Source: Stygiobacter sp. RIFOXYC2_FULL_38_25 (lineage in GTDB: Bacteria; Bacteroidota; Ignavibacteria; Ignavibacteriales; Melioribacteraceae). From it: DNA of 64,000 bases. The stretch is taken from assembly GCA_001803165.1 (NCBI GenBank), contig MHAZ01000003.1, forward strand, positions 124,001 to 188,000. The letters run 5' to 3'. Position numbers and translations under genes: made by a program. Shown piece after piece: positions 18,298 to 27,765 of the stretch. The notes below the pieces were generated by a model that saw only the letters and a list, made by a program, of their open reading frames with translations, was not told where the DNA came from and did no database searches. Positions within the stretch are counted from its first letter, which is position 1; every line of letters begins with the position of its first letter.

Positions 18298-18359
18298 AGG
18301 GTACCTTGCTTTTGTGCTTGCTGCCAGTAAGAGATCTCAGCTTTCGGAAGCCGTACCCT
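18298..18359 (-). promoter_or_regulatory. Structured intercistronic RNA between rpsP and khpA
   Basis: The outer ends AGGGTAC (18298-18304) and GTACCCT (18353-18359) are perfectly complementary and enclose about 48 bases. Inside are a short GCTT/AAGC stem-loop and a GAGATCTC palindrome. No T-run follows, so it is not a classical terminator. It may be an RNA processing or stability element that sets the ratio of rpsP to downstream products. The structure is seen by eye only. Confidence 0.35.
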
Positions 18360-18776
18360 TTAAGCTTCCGTTGCACCTTGAGACTTTTCTTTTGCTAATG
18401 CTTTCTTAGACTTTTTCTTATCAGCTTTCTTTTTCAATTTAGCTGCAAGATTTGCTTCTGTAAGCTTTTTCCATTCTTCAAGCTTTGCAGCAACTTCTTC
18501 TTCTTTCAAACCTTTTTTCAACAATTCTCTTCTTAAGATAATTCCTTGTCCGGATAAAAGATTCTTAACAGTAACTGTTGGTTGAGCACCTACGTTTAAC
18601 CAATACATTGCTCTTGATTCTTTTATTTCAATTGTTGCCGGTTCTGTCTTGGGATTATAGAGTCCGATAGCTTCAATAAATTTTCCGTCCCTTGGTGAAC
18701 GTGCGTCAGCAGCTACAACTTTATATATCGGCTGCTTTTTTTTACCCATTCTTTTCAGTCTTAACTTAACTGCCAA
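18360..18776 (-). CDS. rpsP: Ribosomal protein bS16 with C-terminal extension
   Basis: A small-subunit assembly protein. The N-terminal about 80 residues are the family core: [25 protein letters not shown] is split over the first strands, then [10 protein letters not shown] and the tail of the core. It is 138 residues long, well above the usual 80-90. The extra C-terminal part is a Lys/Ala/Glu-rich, probably helical tail, as in several Bacteroidota and Chlorobi proteins. It follows ffh by 21 bases. Confidence 0.96.
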   Translation of the reverse strand: MAVKLRLKRMGKKKQPIYKVVAADARSPRDGKFIEAIGLYNPKTEPATIEIKESRAMYWLNVGAQPTVTVKNLLSGQGIILRRELLKKGLKEEEVAAKLEEWKKLTEANLAAKLKKKADKKKSKKALAKEKSQGATEA

Positions 18777-18797
18777 TTTAGTATTTCTCCTATAAGG

Positions 18798-20132
18798 TTA
18801 ATTTAATCTAAAGTTTTTTGTATTCGGTAACGAAAACTTTCCCGAATTTTTATTTATCATTTTCATCATTTGCTGCATTTGCTCAAACTGCTTTATCAAT
18901 CTATTTACTTCTTGAATCGTGTTTCCGCTTCCTCTGGCAATTCTTTTTCTGCGATTGCCATTCAAAATTTTAGGATTCGTTCTCTCCTGCTTAGTCATTG
19001 ATTGAATGATAGACTCAACAACAACTAACTGTTTATCATCAACGTCTGCATTTTTAAGTTGGGAGCCAACTCCCGGAATCATGCCTAACAAAGATTTCAA
19101 AGATCCCATCTTCTTAATCATCTTGATCTGCTTCAAGAAATCATCAAAATCAAACTTGTTTTCTCTGAACTTCTTTTCAAGGTCTCCAGCTTCTTTATCA
19201 TCAAACTGGGCTTGAGCTTTTTCAACAAGTGAAATAACATCGCCCTTACCGAGAATTCTGCTCGCCATTCTATCAGGATAAAACAACTCAAGCGTATCAA
19301 CTTTTTCGCCCATGCTTACAAACTTAACCGGGCGGTCAACAACAGCTCTAATTGAAAGAATACATCCGCCACGAGAGTCGCCATCCATCTTGGTAAGAAC
19401 AATTCCATCAAACTCAACTTGCTCATGAAAGGATTTGGCAGAGTTAACAGCATCTTGTCCGGTCATCGAATCAACAACAAACAATGTTTGAGTTGGATTG
19501 ACTTTGGACTTAATCTCCGCAGCTTCTTTCATCATATCATCATCAACGTGCAAACGTCCGGCAGTATCAATGATAACTGTGTTCAAACCATTTTCTTTGG
19601 CGTAAGCTAAAGATTCCGTAGCAATCTTTACCGGGTCGTTGCTTTCATCAATTGAAAAAACCGGTGCTTTAATTTGCGAACCGAGAATCTTTAACTGACT
19701 TCTTGCAGCGGGACGGTAAACGTCGGCAGCAACTAAAAGAACATTTCTTTTTCTATCTTGAAGATATTTAGCGAGTTTAGCGCTAAAAGTTGTCTTTCCA
19801 CAACCTTGAAGTCCTATCAGCATAATTACAGTTAATCCCGAAGGATTAAGCTGCAATTCAGAACCAGTATTCCCTAAAAGCTCAGTCAGTTCATCATAAA
19901 TAATTTTTGTGATGAGCTGCCCGGGAGTAACTGAAGTAAGGACTTCTTTGCCAAGCGATTTTTCCTTAACGCGATCAATAAAATCTTTGGCAACTTTATA
20001 ATTTACATCAGCATCCAAAAGAACACGTCGAATTTCGCGAAGTGTATCGCTGATATTCGATTCGGTAATTTTACCTTGTCCGGTAATCTTTTTAAGAGCT
20101 TTCTCAAGTTTCTCGGTCAAATCCTCGAGCAT
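18798..20132 (-). CDS. ffh: Signal recognition particle protein Ffh
   Basis: A GTPase that binds signal sequences and 4.5S RNA and delivers nascent membrane proteins to FtsY. Its 444 residues hold the N helical bundle (1-90), the G domain with GLQGCGKTTFSAKL, DTAGR and TKMDGDSRGG, and the methionine-rich M domain (about 325-430) with RRKRIARGSG for RNA binding. AGGACAGG precedes the ATG. It heads the rpsP-rplS operon. Confidence 0.97.
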   Translation of the reverse strand: MLEDLTEKLEKALKKITGQGKITESNISDTLREIRRVLLDADVNYKVAKDFIDRVKEKSLGKEVLTSVTPGQLITKIIYDELTELLGNTGSELQLNPSGLTVIMLIGLQGCGKTTFSAKLAKYLQDRKRNVLLVAADVYRPAARSQLKILGSQIKAPVFSIDESNDPVKIATESLAYAKENGLNTVIIDTAGRLHVDDDMMKEAAEIKSKVNPTQTLFVVDSMTGQDAVNSAKSFHEQVEFDGIVLTKMDGDSRGGCILSIRAVVDRPVKFVSMGEKVDTLELFYPDRMASRILGKGDVISLVEKAQAQFDDKEAGDLEKKFRENKFDFDDFLKQIKMIKKMGSLKSLLGMIPGVGSQLKNADVDDKQLVVVESIIQSMTKQERTNPKILNGNRRKRIARGSGNTIQEVNRLIKQFEQMQQMMKMINKNSGKFSLPNTKNFRLN

Positions 20133-20183
20133 ACGTAGCCTGTCCTAAATAAAGATAGCAAAAAGGATGTACATTTCAAATTT

Positions 20184-21065
20184 CTAACTTTCTTTGAGAG
20201 CATTCGCTCCAGATACAATTTCCAAAATCTCAGTAGTAATTGCAGCCTGGCGTTTACTGTTATAAGTCAAATTCAGCGATCTAATTAATTCTTTAGCATT
20301 TTCAGTCGCCATGTCCATAGCAGTCATGCGGGCACCTAACTCGGCGGCATAAGAATCAAGAAGCACACGCCACATTTGAGCATTCAAATGTTTTGGCAAA
20401 AGTGTTTCAATGATTTTAACCTTGTCAGGTTCGTAAATGTAATCAATCTGCTTTGTTTCGGTTTCTTGCGACTCAAACTGCTTTATAGGAAATAGCTGCT
20501 CAACGGTTGTTTTTTGTTGAATCACTGACTTAAACTCATTATAAACAACAAGGACTTTATCAATCTCACCATTAACATACTTTGTGGTAAGTTCTTTAAT
20601 CAAGCCCGAAGCGAATTCAAATTTTAGGTGTGAAAATATTCCGGGGTAGGAACCAACGACAGGATAATCTTTTTTCGTAAAGTAATCATTACCTTTTTTA
20701 CCAACGCAATACATCTGTAAACTGGAAGAAGTGAGATAACCGGATAAGTCACCCTTAACCATTTCTTCAGCAGTACGGATAACGTTCATGTTGAAACTTC
20801 CGCACAATCCGCGGTCGGAAGTAACAACAACAATCGCAATTTTCTTTACATCACGTTCGGTAAAAAGAGGATTGTTAAAACTTTTCTCAATACTCAGAAG
20901 GTGTTGAAGAACTTCTGAGATTTTTTTTGAATATGGACGAGCATTGAGAATATTTTCTTGTGCGCGGCGCAAACGAGCGGCGGCAACCATCTTCATTGCT
21001 TTAGTAATTTGCTGAGTGTTTTTTACACCAACAATTCGTCGTTTTATGTCGCGTAATGTTGCCAT
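20184..21065 (-). CDS. atpG: ATP synthase gamma subunit
   Basis: The central rotor stalk of F1. The 293-residue protein has the two terminal coiled-coil helices with the signatures ATLRDIKRRI at the start, KAMKMVAAARLRRAQ near residue 25, and the C-terminal MDMATENAKELI with YNSKRQAAITTEI. The central Rossmann-like domain shows TSDRGLCGSFN. It is the last gene of the operon. Beta (atpD) and epsilon (atpC) do not follow, so they are encoded elsewhere. Confidence 0.97.
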   Translation of the reverse strand: MATLRDIKRRIVGVKNTQQITKAMKMVAAARLRRAQENILNARPYSKKISEVLQHLLSIEKSFNNPLFTERDVKKIAIVVVTSDRGLCGSFNMNVIRTAEEMVKGDLSGYLTSSSLQMYCVGKKGNDYFTKKDYPVVGSYPGIFSHLKFEFASGLIKELTTKYVNGEIDKVLVVYNEFKSVIQQKTTVEQLFPIKQFESQETETKQIDYIYEPDKVKIIETLLPKHLNAQMWRVLLDSYAAELGARMTAMDMATENAKELIRSLNLTYNSKRQAAITTEILEIVSGANALKES

Positions 21066-21074
21066 TAATCTTTG

Positions 21075-22622
21075 TTAGCTCTTCTTAAACTTTTCAATAA
21101 ATTCTTGAGCGGCTTTTTTGATAAGCGCTACAGTATCATCTTTCAATTCTTTAGTCATACGAATATTCTCGAAAATTTCCGGATACTTCAATTCAGCAAA
21201 TTCATGAAATTCTCTCTCAAATCTCTTAACATCTTTTACTTCAACAGATTCTAAAAAGTTATTGGTACCTAAATAAACACTTACAATTTCTTTTTCAACT
21301 TGAACAGGTACGTACTGACCTTGCTTTAATAATTCAACAAGACGAGCACCTTTGCCAAGTGTTCTCAAAGTTGATTTATCAAGATCGGAACCGAATTTTG
21401 CAAAAGCTTCCAACTCGCGGTATTGAGCCAAATCCAACTTAAGAGAACCAGCTACTTTTTTCATCGCTTTAATCTGCGCATTACCACCAACACGTGATAC
21501 GGAAATACCAACGTTGATAGCCGGACGCACACCAGCGTTGAATAAGTTTGGTTCAAGATAAATTTGACCATCGGTAATAGAGATAACGTTTGTAGGAATA
21601 TATGCGGAAACGTCGCCTTGCTGTGTTTCAATAATTGGAAGCGCTGTTAAACTTCCGCCGCCAAGATCATCACTTAACTTGGAGGCTCTTTCTAATAAAC
21701 GTGAATGCAAATAGAAAACATCGCCAGGATAAGCTTCGCGTCCCGGAGGCCTTCTTAACAATAAAGAAAGTTCGCGGTAAGCAACTGCTTGTTTGGATAA
21801 ATCATCATAGATTACTAAAGCATGTCTGCTGCTATCTCTAAAATATTCACCAACAGTTGTTCCGGAATAAGGAGCAATATATTGAAGCGGTGCAGGAGAA
21901 GATGCCGGAGCTGATACGACTGTAGTATAAGCCATCGCGCCAGATTCTTCTAACTTTGCCACTACTTGCGCTATGGTTGAATTTTTCTGTCCGACCGCAA
22001 CATAAACACAATAAACCGGTTTTATACCATACTTTTTAGCTTCTTCAGTATGAGTGTGTTTCTGATTTATAATTGCGTCTATTGCAATTGCGGTTTTTCC
22101 AGTTTGGCGGTCACCAATAATTAATTCACGTTGCCCGCGCCCTATCGGAATCATTGAGTCAACAGCAACAATACCGGTTTGGAGTGGTTCTTTAACGGGC
22201 TGACGTTGGATTACACCGAGAGCTTTTCTTTCAATCGGCAAATACTTTTCAAACTGAACTGTTCCTTTTCCATCGAGCGGTTCGCCAAGAGGATTAACTA
22301 CTCTTCCTAAAAGTTTTTCGCCTACAGGAAATGAAGCTAAACGGTTTGTTCTCTTAACCTGATCGCCTTCTTTGATTAGCGAGCTATCGCCAAAAAGAAC
22401 AGTGCCAACACTATCTTCATCAAGATTGAGAACCATACCGGTAACGCCGTTTGGAAATTCTACAAGTTCGCTCGCCATAACTTTTGATAAACCGTAAACG
22501 CGAGCAATACCATCACCAACTTGCAAAACTGTTCCAACTTCGTAAACATCTACTTCGTTTTCAAAACCGGAAAGTTGTTTTTTCAGTATCGCAGAAATTT
22601 CATCGGGTCTGATTTCCGCCAT
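21075..22622 (-). CDS. atpA: ATP synthase alpha subunit
   Basis: The nucleotide-binding, mostly regulatory F1 subunit. Its 515 residues contain the P-loop GDRQTGKT near residue 170, the SVSRVGG segment with the family arginine that completes the catalytic site of beta, and the usual beta-barrel and C-terminal helical domains. No truncation is seen. It lies between atpH (29 bases upstream) and atpG (9 bases downstream). Confidence 0.98.
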   Translation of the reverse strand: MAEIRPDEISAILKKQLSGFENEVDVYEVGTVLQVGDGIARVYGLSKVMASELVEFPNGVTGMVLNLDEDSVGTVLFGDSSLIKEGDQVKRTNRLASFPVGEKLLGRVVNPLGEPLDGKGTVQFEKYLPIERKALGVIQRQPVKEPLQTGIVAVDSMIPIGRGQRELIIGDRQTGKTAIAIDAIINQKHTHTEEAKKYGIKPVYCVYVAVGQKNSTIAQVVAKLEESGAMAYTTVVSAPASSPAPLQYIAPYSGTTVGEYFRDSSRHALVIYDDLSKQAVAYRELSLLLRRPPGREAYPGDVFYLHSRLLERASKLSDDLGGGSLTALPIIETQQGDVSAYIPTNVISITDGQIYLEPNLFNAGVRPAINVGISVSRVGGNAQIKAMKKVAGSLKLDLAQYRELEAFAKFGSDLDKSTLRTLGKGARLVELLKQGQYVPVQVEKEIVSVYLGTNNFLESVEVKDVKRFEREFHEFAELKYPEIFENIRMTKELKDDTVALIKKAAQEFIEKFKKS

Positions 22623-22651
22623 TTTATTCTTCCTAAATTTTTCTAATTAAG

Positions 22652-23200
22652 TTAAATGCTAATTTCTTCTGCAAACTTCTTACGTAAAAGTTTAAGCTGA
22701 TGCCGCACAGAAGCGTCATAAACTGTATCTTCAAGCTCAGCAACAAATCCGCCAATGATTCTCTCATCAACTACAAATTTGGACTGAACAATCTTTTCCG
22801 TTTCCTTTTCAAGCTTGCTTGTAATTTTTTTCTTTACGGAATCATTAAGCTCAACGGCAGAAACAACTTTAGCTCTCAGAATTCCTTCTTTCTTGTTTCT
22901 CAGATTTATAAACTCTTTGAAAACATCAAACAGAATATCTTCCCTTCCCTTTTCAACAACAAACTCAAGAAAACTTTCCGTCTCTTTAGAGATTTTGTTT
23001 TGGTAAATCTTAGTGAGTATGTTTTTCTTTGCAGTTGATTTAATAACCGGACTTTTAAGAACTGTGCGTAATTCTTTGCTTGCTTCTAGAGAGGAATAAA
23101 TTAAATCCGCATCTTGCGCTATCTTGCTGTAGATTTTTTTCTCTTCAGCAAGCTGCATTAGCGAATTTGCATAACGGTATGATATTCTGTAAACGCTCAT
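22652..23200 (-). CDS. atpH: ATP synthase delta subunit
   Basis: The peripheral-stalk subunit that links the b subunits to the top of F1. Its 182 residues have an N-terminal helical bundle starting YRISYRYANSLMQLA and the C-terminal family signature VDERIIGGFVAELEDTVYDASV. It shares one base with atpF. Confidence 0.94.
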   Translation of the reverse strand: MSVYRISYRYANSLMQLAEEKKIYSKIAQDADLIYSSLEASKELRTVLKSPVIKSTAKKNILTKIYQNKISKETESFLEFVVEKGREDILFDVFKEFINLRNKKEGILRAKVVSAVELNDSVKKKITSKLEKETEKIVQSKFVVDERIIGGFVAELEDTVYDASVRHQLKLLRKKFAEEISI

Positions 23201-23748
23201 TAATTCTTATTCATTTCGTCCAGATACTTATCAACTAATTTTAGCTGTTGCGGTTTATCAAGATTCTCTTTCAAAATCTTTTCTGCGGCACCAATTGCAA
23301 TTTCAGCTACTTGATCTTTCAGCTTAGTAAAGGCTTCTGCATTCTTGCGTTCAATTTCGGAAGTAGCGTCTTCAACCATTTTCTTGGCAGCAAGTTTGCT
23401 CTCATCCAAAATCTGACCTTTCAACTTCTCGGCATATTCTCTACTCTGATCAACAATTTTCTGTGCTTCCTCTTCAGCCTTGCGCATTGCAACTTTGTTA
23501 TCGGCAATAAGTAATTCTGCTTCTTTGCGTGCAGTTTCAGCTTTTTCCAGAGATTCTTTGATAATGTTTTCTCTTTCGTTTAAGGAATTGAGAATAGGCT
23601 TCCATGCGATTTTTTTAAGAATCAGCAATAAGAAAATAAATGTAACCACAGTCCATAAAATTAAACCGGGGTTCACATCAAGAGGTCCGCCTTGAACAAC
23701 TTCGCCGCCGCTAAATGCTAAAACCAATACGTAGCTTAACAATTCCAT
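23200..23748 (-). CDS. atpF: ATP synthase b subunit
   Basis: The membrane-anchored peripheral stalk. One membrane helix at about 27-46 (VNPGLILWTVVTFIFLL) is followed by a long, charged coiled coil (about 55-160) rich in Glu, Lys and Ala. The 182-residue length is somewhat above the E. coli protein. The short N-terminal leader before the helix is common in Chlorobi-type b subunits. It precedes atpH with a 1-base overlap. Confidence 0.95.
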   Translation of the reverse strand: MELLSYVLVLAFSGGEVVQGGPLDVNPGLILWTVVTFIFLLLILKKIAWKPILNSLNERENIIKESLEKAETARKEAELLIADNKVAMRKAEEEAQKIVDQSREYAEKLKGQILDESKLAAKKMVEDATSEIERKNAEAFTKLKDQVAEIAIGAAEKILKENLDKPQQLKLVDKYLDEMNKN

Positions 23749-23780
23749 TTTTTCTTCCTAATGAAAGAGGTTAATATTTT

Positions 23781-23999
23781 TTACTTAAGAGCTAAAAGAA
23801 TACAAATAACTAATGCGAACAAAGAAATACCTTCAATAAGAGCAGCTGCAATAATCATTGAAGTTCTGATATCGCCGGCAGCTTCTGGCTGACGACCGCT
23901 AGCTTCCATTGCTGAGCTTGCTAACTTACCAATACCGAAAGCACCGCCAATAACTGTTAATGCTGCACCAAAACCGGCTGCTAAATAAGCGAATTCCAT
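23781..23999 (-). CDS. atpE: ATP synthase c subunit
   Basis: The proteolipid of the rotor ring. It has 72 residues in two membrane helices joined by the polar loop SGRQPEAAGD. The ion-binding glutamate is in ALIEGISLFALVI of helix 2. The first helix lacks the Gln, and the second the Glu-Ser pair, of sodium-binding rings, so proton coupling is more likely. AGGAGG-type sequence precedes the ATG. Confidence 0.97.
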   Translation of the reverse strand: MEFAYLAAGFGAALTVIGGAFGIGKLASSAMEASGRQPEAAGDIRTSMIIAAALIEGISLFALVICILLALK

Positions 24000-24029
24000 T
24001 TGATTCCTCCTTTATAACGTTTAATAATA

Positions 24030-24878
24030 TTAATGCTCTTGATGATATGCCATTCCAATGAACAGCGACGACAGCATTGTAAAGATATATGCTTGTAACA
24101 ATGCAACTAAAATTTCGAGTAAGAATATGAACAGTGCAAATGCAATAGATACCGGAATAACAACATATGTATGTAAAATAAAAATCAATCCAAGTAATGC
24201 AAGAATAACAATGTGTCCCGCAGTCATGTTTGCAAAAAGACGAATAGCCAATGCAAATGGCTTTGTAAACAAACCAAGCAGCTCAACTATAAACATGATT
24301 GGAATTAACCATGTAGGCAAACCATGAGGCAGTAATCCTTTCAAGTAACCAAACACCCCATTCTTCATCATTCCGCCAGCTTGAATAACAATAAAGGATA
24401 TTGTTGCCAATGTGGCTGTAACAGAAATATTTCCCGTTGCAGTAGAACCGTACGGAAGCAACCCTAAAAAATTACAAGTTAGAATGAAAAAGAAAACTGT
24501 TAACAAATAAGGAAGAAATTTCTCATATCCTTTACCAATGTTCGGTCTCGCAATTTCATCACGGACAAACAAAATGAGTGTCTCGGTTACATTGCTAACC
24601 CCTTTTGGGATGAGAGACTTTTTATATGACTTGGAAACTTTGACAAAAATGGTGATAAGAACAACTGCCGCAATCCACATGAATACAACATGTTTGGTTA
24701 TGGAAATATCCATTCCAAACAAATGCAGCTGAGGTAAGTGAATAACTCCAAATGGAGTTAAATCAATCTCTCTTGCATCTAAAACGTGATGCATTATCCA
24801 GCTAGTGTCTGTTTTCTTAGCTGCTTCATGAGCAACTTTTGCGGTATCAGCTACAATATTTGGGTCAGAAAACCACAT
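24030..24878 (-). CDS. atpB: ATP synthase a subunit
   Basis: The stator channel subunit of Fo. Its 282 residues have a soluble N-terminal stretch of about 70 residues and five or six membrane helices. The essential arginine lies in FALAIRLFANMTAGH and a conserved glutamate in FIVELLGLFTKPF. The C-terminus, with ALLQAYIFTMLSSLFI, is intact. The long N-terminal part is also found in related FCB-group proteins. Confidence 0.96.
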   Translation of the reverse strand: MWFSDPNIVADTAKVAHEAAKKTDTSWIMHHVLDAREIDLTPFGVIHLPQLHLFGMDISITKHVVFMWIAAVVLITIFVKVSKSYKKSLIPKGVSNVTETLILFVRDEIARPNIGKGYEKFLPYLLTVFFFILTCNFLGLLPYGSTATGNISVTATLATISFIVIQAGGMMKNGVFGYLKGLLPHGLPTWLIPIMFIVELLGLFTKPFALAIRLFANMTAGHIVILALLGLIFILHTYVVIPVSIAFALFIFLLEILVALLQAYIFTMLSSLFIGMAYHQEH

Positions 24879-24893
24879 TTTATTTCATTATCA

Positions 24894-25268
24894 CTATTTT
24901 TTATAACTCTCTTTAACTATCAATATTTCGAAAAATAAGAAGAATATATACCAAAACAAGAGTCCAAATATAAACGCATATTGGTCAACTTTCAAATAAT
25001 TTAGCATCAACAAGACCGCAACAAGCATCAAAATCAGCCGAATTACCATCCCTCCAAAGTTAAAAATTAGAAAAATTTTATTGGATTTCTTAACGGAAAA
25101 ATGGGCAAATGCTGTAAAGAGGATGAAATTGCCAATACCGATTAAGGCAGAGTAGAACAGCGAGTACATAAATTTGGAAGTAATTATCTGACTTAAAGAT
25201 GCAAAAACAATGAAAATAGAAATTATTAAGGTTATTAATCCGGCTACGATAAGCTTACTTTTCAACAT
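24894..25268 (-). CDS. AtpI-like small membrane protein of the ATP synthase operon
   Basis: A 124-residue protein with four predicted membrane helices (about 6-27, 33-54, 68-92, 97-118) and few charged residues between them. It sits exactly where atpI-type genes occur, between atpZ and atpB, and overlaps atpZ by 14 bases. Sequence alone is too hydrophobic for a family call. By position it should help assemble the c ring or Fo. Confidence 0.6.
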   Translation of the reverse strand: MLKSKLIVAGLITLIISIFIVFASLSQIITSKFMYSLFYSALIGIGNFILFTAFAHFSVKKSNKIFLIFNFGGMVIRLILMLVAVLLMLNYLKVDQYAFIFGLLFWYIFFLFFEILIVKESYKK

Positions 25269-25503
25269 TCTTCTTTTCGTTAAGGTTGAGAACAGATTTG
25301 ATGAAATTATAAATACCGGCTGCAGAACCTAAGATTGAGAAACTAATTAAAAAAAGAGGTGTGGTAGATAGCTTTTGATCTATCCAACGCCCTAAAAAAA
25401 ACATTAATATAACCACAGCAGCTAATTGAGTTCCAAGTCCCAAATATGGACCAATTTGACTGTAGGAAGATGATATTTTACTAAACTCGGATTTCTCTTT
25501 CAT
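25255..25503 (-). CDS. atpZ: AtpZ/AtpI-family Fo assembly protein
   Basis: An 82-residue protein with two membrane helices and the family text GPYLGLGTQLAAVV, LGRWIDQKL and GIYNFIKSV. AtpZ/AtpI proteins sit beside ATP synthase genes and are linked to c-ring assembly or Mg2+ handling. It overlaps the next gene and follows bactofilin by 7 bases, so the ATP synthase operon may read through from the bactofilin and peptidase genes. Confidence 0.85.
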   Translation of the reverse strand: MKEKSEFSKISSSYSQIGPYLGLGTQLAAVVILMFFLGRWIDQKLSTTPLFLISFSILGSAAGIYNFIKSVLNLNEKKNVEK

Positions 25504-25510
25504 TACTCAC

Positions 25511-25855
25511 TTACTGGTTTTCCATATTGCTGTAGCCTTGGAACAGAGCGCCTTCCTCCACAACAAGCGCTTTAGCAACCAAATCGCCTCTAAGTATTGC
25601 TTTCGATTCCAAGCGTAACTTCTCTTCGGCAAAAACTTTCCCAGTTAAACTACCATTCATAGTAATATTTTTTGCCTGCATCTCCCCATTTATCTTGCTG
25701 CCTTCACCAACTGTTAAATTTCCATTAACAGTTATATTGCCATTAACAACACCGTCTATTCGTACGTTGCCTTCGCTAAATAAATTTCCTTCTATTCTAA
25801 CACTATTACTAATAATGCTTACGTCTTCAGTAAGATGGTCTTTTTTGCTTGCCAT
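25511..25855 (-). CDS. Bactofilin
   Basis: A polymer-forming cytoskeletal protein of 114 residues. A short disordered head is followed by a beta-helix built from hydrophobic repeats such as VRIDGVVNGNITVNGNL, AKNITMNGSLTGKV and ILRGDLVAKALVVEEGALF. Bactofilins assemble spontaneously into filaments and often pair with M23 peptidases to control cell shape, which matches the peptidase gene 8 bases upstream. Confidence 0.93.
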   Translation of the reverse strand: MASKKDHLTEDVSIISNSVRIEGNLFSEGNVRIDGVVNGNITVNGNLTVGEGSKINGEMQAKNITMNGSLTGKVFAEEKLRLESKAILRGDLVAKALVVEEGALFQGYSNMENQ

Positions 25856-25863
25856 ATTTTCTC

Positions 25864-26703
25864 CTACTTAATTATATAACTTTTGGGATCAACAGGTTTT
25901 CCTTTGTACCATAATTCAAAGTGAAGGTGCGGACCGGTTGTATTCTTACCAGAGTTACCACTCAGCGCAATAAGTTCTCCATGCGTAACAGTATCTCTAG
26001 CTTTTTTTAGTATTGAAGAACAGTGTTTATAAACACTTGTATAATCGTTTGAATGCTGTATGATTACCATGAATCCGGAATCCACAGTATAATCAGCAAA
26101 TGTGATCAATCCGCCCGAAGCGGCAAAAACCGGAGAGCCGGTATTTACACCATAATCAATGCCTGGATGCCCTTTTGATGGATCAAACTCTTGAGTTATT
26201 ACACCGGATGTTGGTTCGAAGAACAATAGCTTTGTTGGTTCTTTTTCACTTTGGAATATCTTGTTATATAGATCAACAACAACTGAAAACACGTTTCCTT
26301 GAATTTTGACCTTCTTAGTAATTGTTTTGCGAAGCGTATCGTAGAGTGGATTCTTGGGGTCAATAGTATCCCGTTGTGCAAGTTTAATTGCATACTTCAT
26401 CCGTTCATTAACAGAAGAAATCTCTTGCAGCTGCTGGGTGAGATCAATTACCCTGCCTTGCAGTTTTTGAATTCGCTCGTTCTGAACTTTCAATTCGGTA
26501 TTATCAACAACAAAGAGCACGCCTTTTAATGGAGTAATGGAAAGCAACAGTATTAGCACAAACCATGAAGCCAATGTGTAAAGCAGCCCGTATGCAACGG
26601 CTTTTATCAAACTTACTTTATAGCGCTTTGTAGCGATGATAGGTAAATTTGGCGTAATATTAAGCGAAGAATTTTTAATGCTTTCGAAATCGAACCACTT
26701 CAT
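25864..26703 (-). CDS. Membrane-anchored M23 (LytM) family peptidase
   Basis: A 279-residue protein with a membrane helix at about 33-55, a coiled coil (about 72-100) and a C-terminal LytM domain (about 165-275). Zinc ligands are visible as H and D in GHPGIDYG and as the HLHFE motif near residue 259. These make an active zinc endopeptidase of peptidoglycan likely. Its pairing with bactofilin resembles known cell-shape modules. Confidence 0.9.
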   Translation of the reverse strand: MKWFDFESIKNSSLNITPNLPIIATKRYKVSLIKAVAYGLLYTLASWFVLILLLSITPLKGVLFVVDNTELKVQNERIQKLQGRVIDLTQQLQEISSVNERMKYAIKLAQRDTIDPKNPLYDTLRKTITKKVKIQGNVFSVVVDLYNKIFQSEKEPTKLLFFEPTSGVITQEFDPSKGHPGIDYGVNTGSPVFAASGGLITFADYTVDSGFMVIIQHSNDYTSVYKHCSSILKKARDTVTHGELIALSGNSGKNTTGPHLHFELWYKGKPVDPKSYIIK

Positions 26704-26748
26704 TTCAATCTCTTTTTGGATGAGGCAAATATAATTATTTGATGTTAC

Positions 26749-27765
26749 TTAAGCAGGCAATATTTGCTTTAGTTTTTCAAAAACCATTTCTGGTTTAAGC
26801 TTAAAGGCACAATCGAAGGTTTTGATAGGGCAGTTTTGATGCCCATGAATTCCACAGGGCTTGCACTCAAGTTCATCAAAAGAAATGTAGGTGCTTGCTT
26901 TATTATAAGGATAGAAACCAAATCCGGCAACTGTTGAGCAAAAAATTGTAAGAGTCGGAATATCAGCAGCCATAGCAAGATGTGTAGGTGCGCTATCGTT
27001 GCAAACAACGGCTAAACATTTCTTCAAAAATGAAACTGATTCGACAATAGACAGTTTTCCGGCGAAAGATACAATATTCTGTCCTACATTTTTCACTATA
27101 GCTTCGCAAAGCTCTGCATCTTCTTTTCCGCCAATGAGTATAACTGAATAGCCTAATAGAAGAATCATCCTAATCAATTCTTCATAATACTCTCTTGGAT
27201 AAACTTTAGTTTTCCAAACAGAGCCAGGCGCAACAGCAATTATTTTCCTCCCGGGAATATCATTAATCAGACTTTCAATTTTTTGCTCTGCTTCATCTGT
27301 GCTAAGTATCTCTGGTAAAACTCTCCAGTTCAGGTCTTTACTCGCTTCACTTACAAAAGAAAGATTTCTCTCCACTTCATGTTTATCATTTCTATACTCA
27401 ATTAGTTTTTTATAGAGGAAGGAGAAATCCGCCGTATTGAATCCGATTGTCTCGCTTGCACCGGACAAGTATGCAATCAAAGTTGAACGTATTGAACGAT
27501 GAGGAGAAATTACACAATTGAATTTTAGCGCGCGTACTTTTAGAACGAGTTTTAAGTAGCTGACAGGAGATTTATCAATCCCCCGTTTATCGTAAACTAT
27601 TACCTTTTTTACTGCATGAGAATTTCTAAAAACATCTTGTGTAGATGGAATGCAAAGAGCTGTAATTTCAGAATCCGGATTTGCCTCTTTAAGTTTCTGA
27701 ATTAGCGGAAGTGTTAAAATTGCATCACCCAAAAAAGCTGTTTGGATAACTAAAATTTTCTTCAT
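26749..27765 (-). CDS. Glycosyltransferase family 9 (ADP-heptose:LPS heptosyltransferase type)
   Basis: Probably transfers a heptose or similar sugar to the lipopolysaccharide core. I start at the ATG at 27763-27765, which overlaps the TAA of the preceding gene (TAATG), giving 338 residues; a longer frame to 27792 lies inside that gene. The GT9 pattern is clear: MKKILVIQTAFLGDAILTLP at the N-terminus, VAPGSVWKTKVYP, and the donor-binding NDSAPTHLAMA followed by a cluster of four cysteines and histidine near CKPCGIHGHQNC. The exact sugar is not determined. Confidence 0.9.
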   Translation of the reverse strand: MKKILVIQTAFLGDAILTLPLIQKLKEANPDSEITALCIPSTQDVFRNSHAVKKVIVYDKRGIDKSPVSYLKLVLKVRALKFNCVISPHRSIRSTLIAYLSGASETIGFNTADFSFLYKKLIEYRNDKHEVERNLSFVSEASKDLNWRVLPEILSTDEAEQKIESLINDIPGRKIIAVAPGSVWKTKVYPREYYEELIRMILLLGYSVILIGGKEDAELCEAIVKNVGQNIVSFAGKLSIVESVSFLKKCLAVVCNDSAPTHLAMAADIPTLTIFCSTVAGFGFYPYNKASTYISFDELECKPCGIHGHQNCPIKTFDCAFKLKPEMVFEKLKQILPA

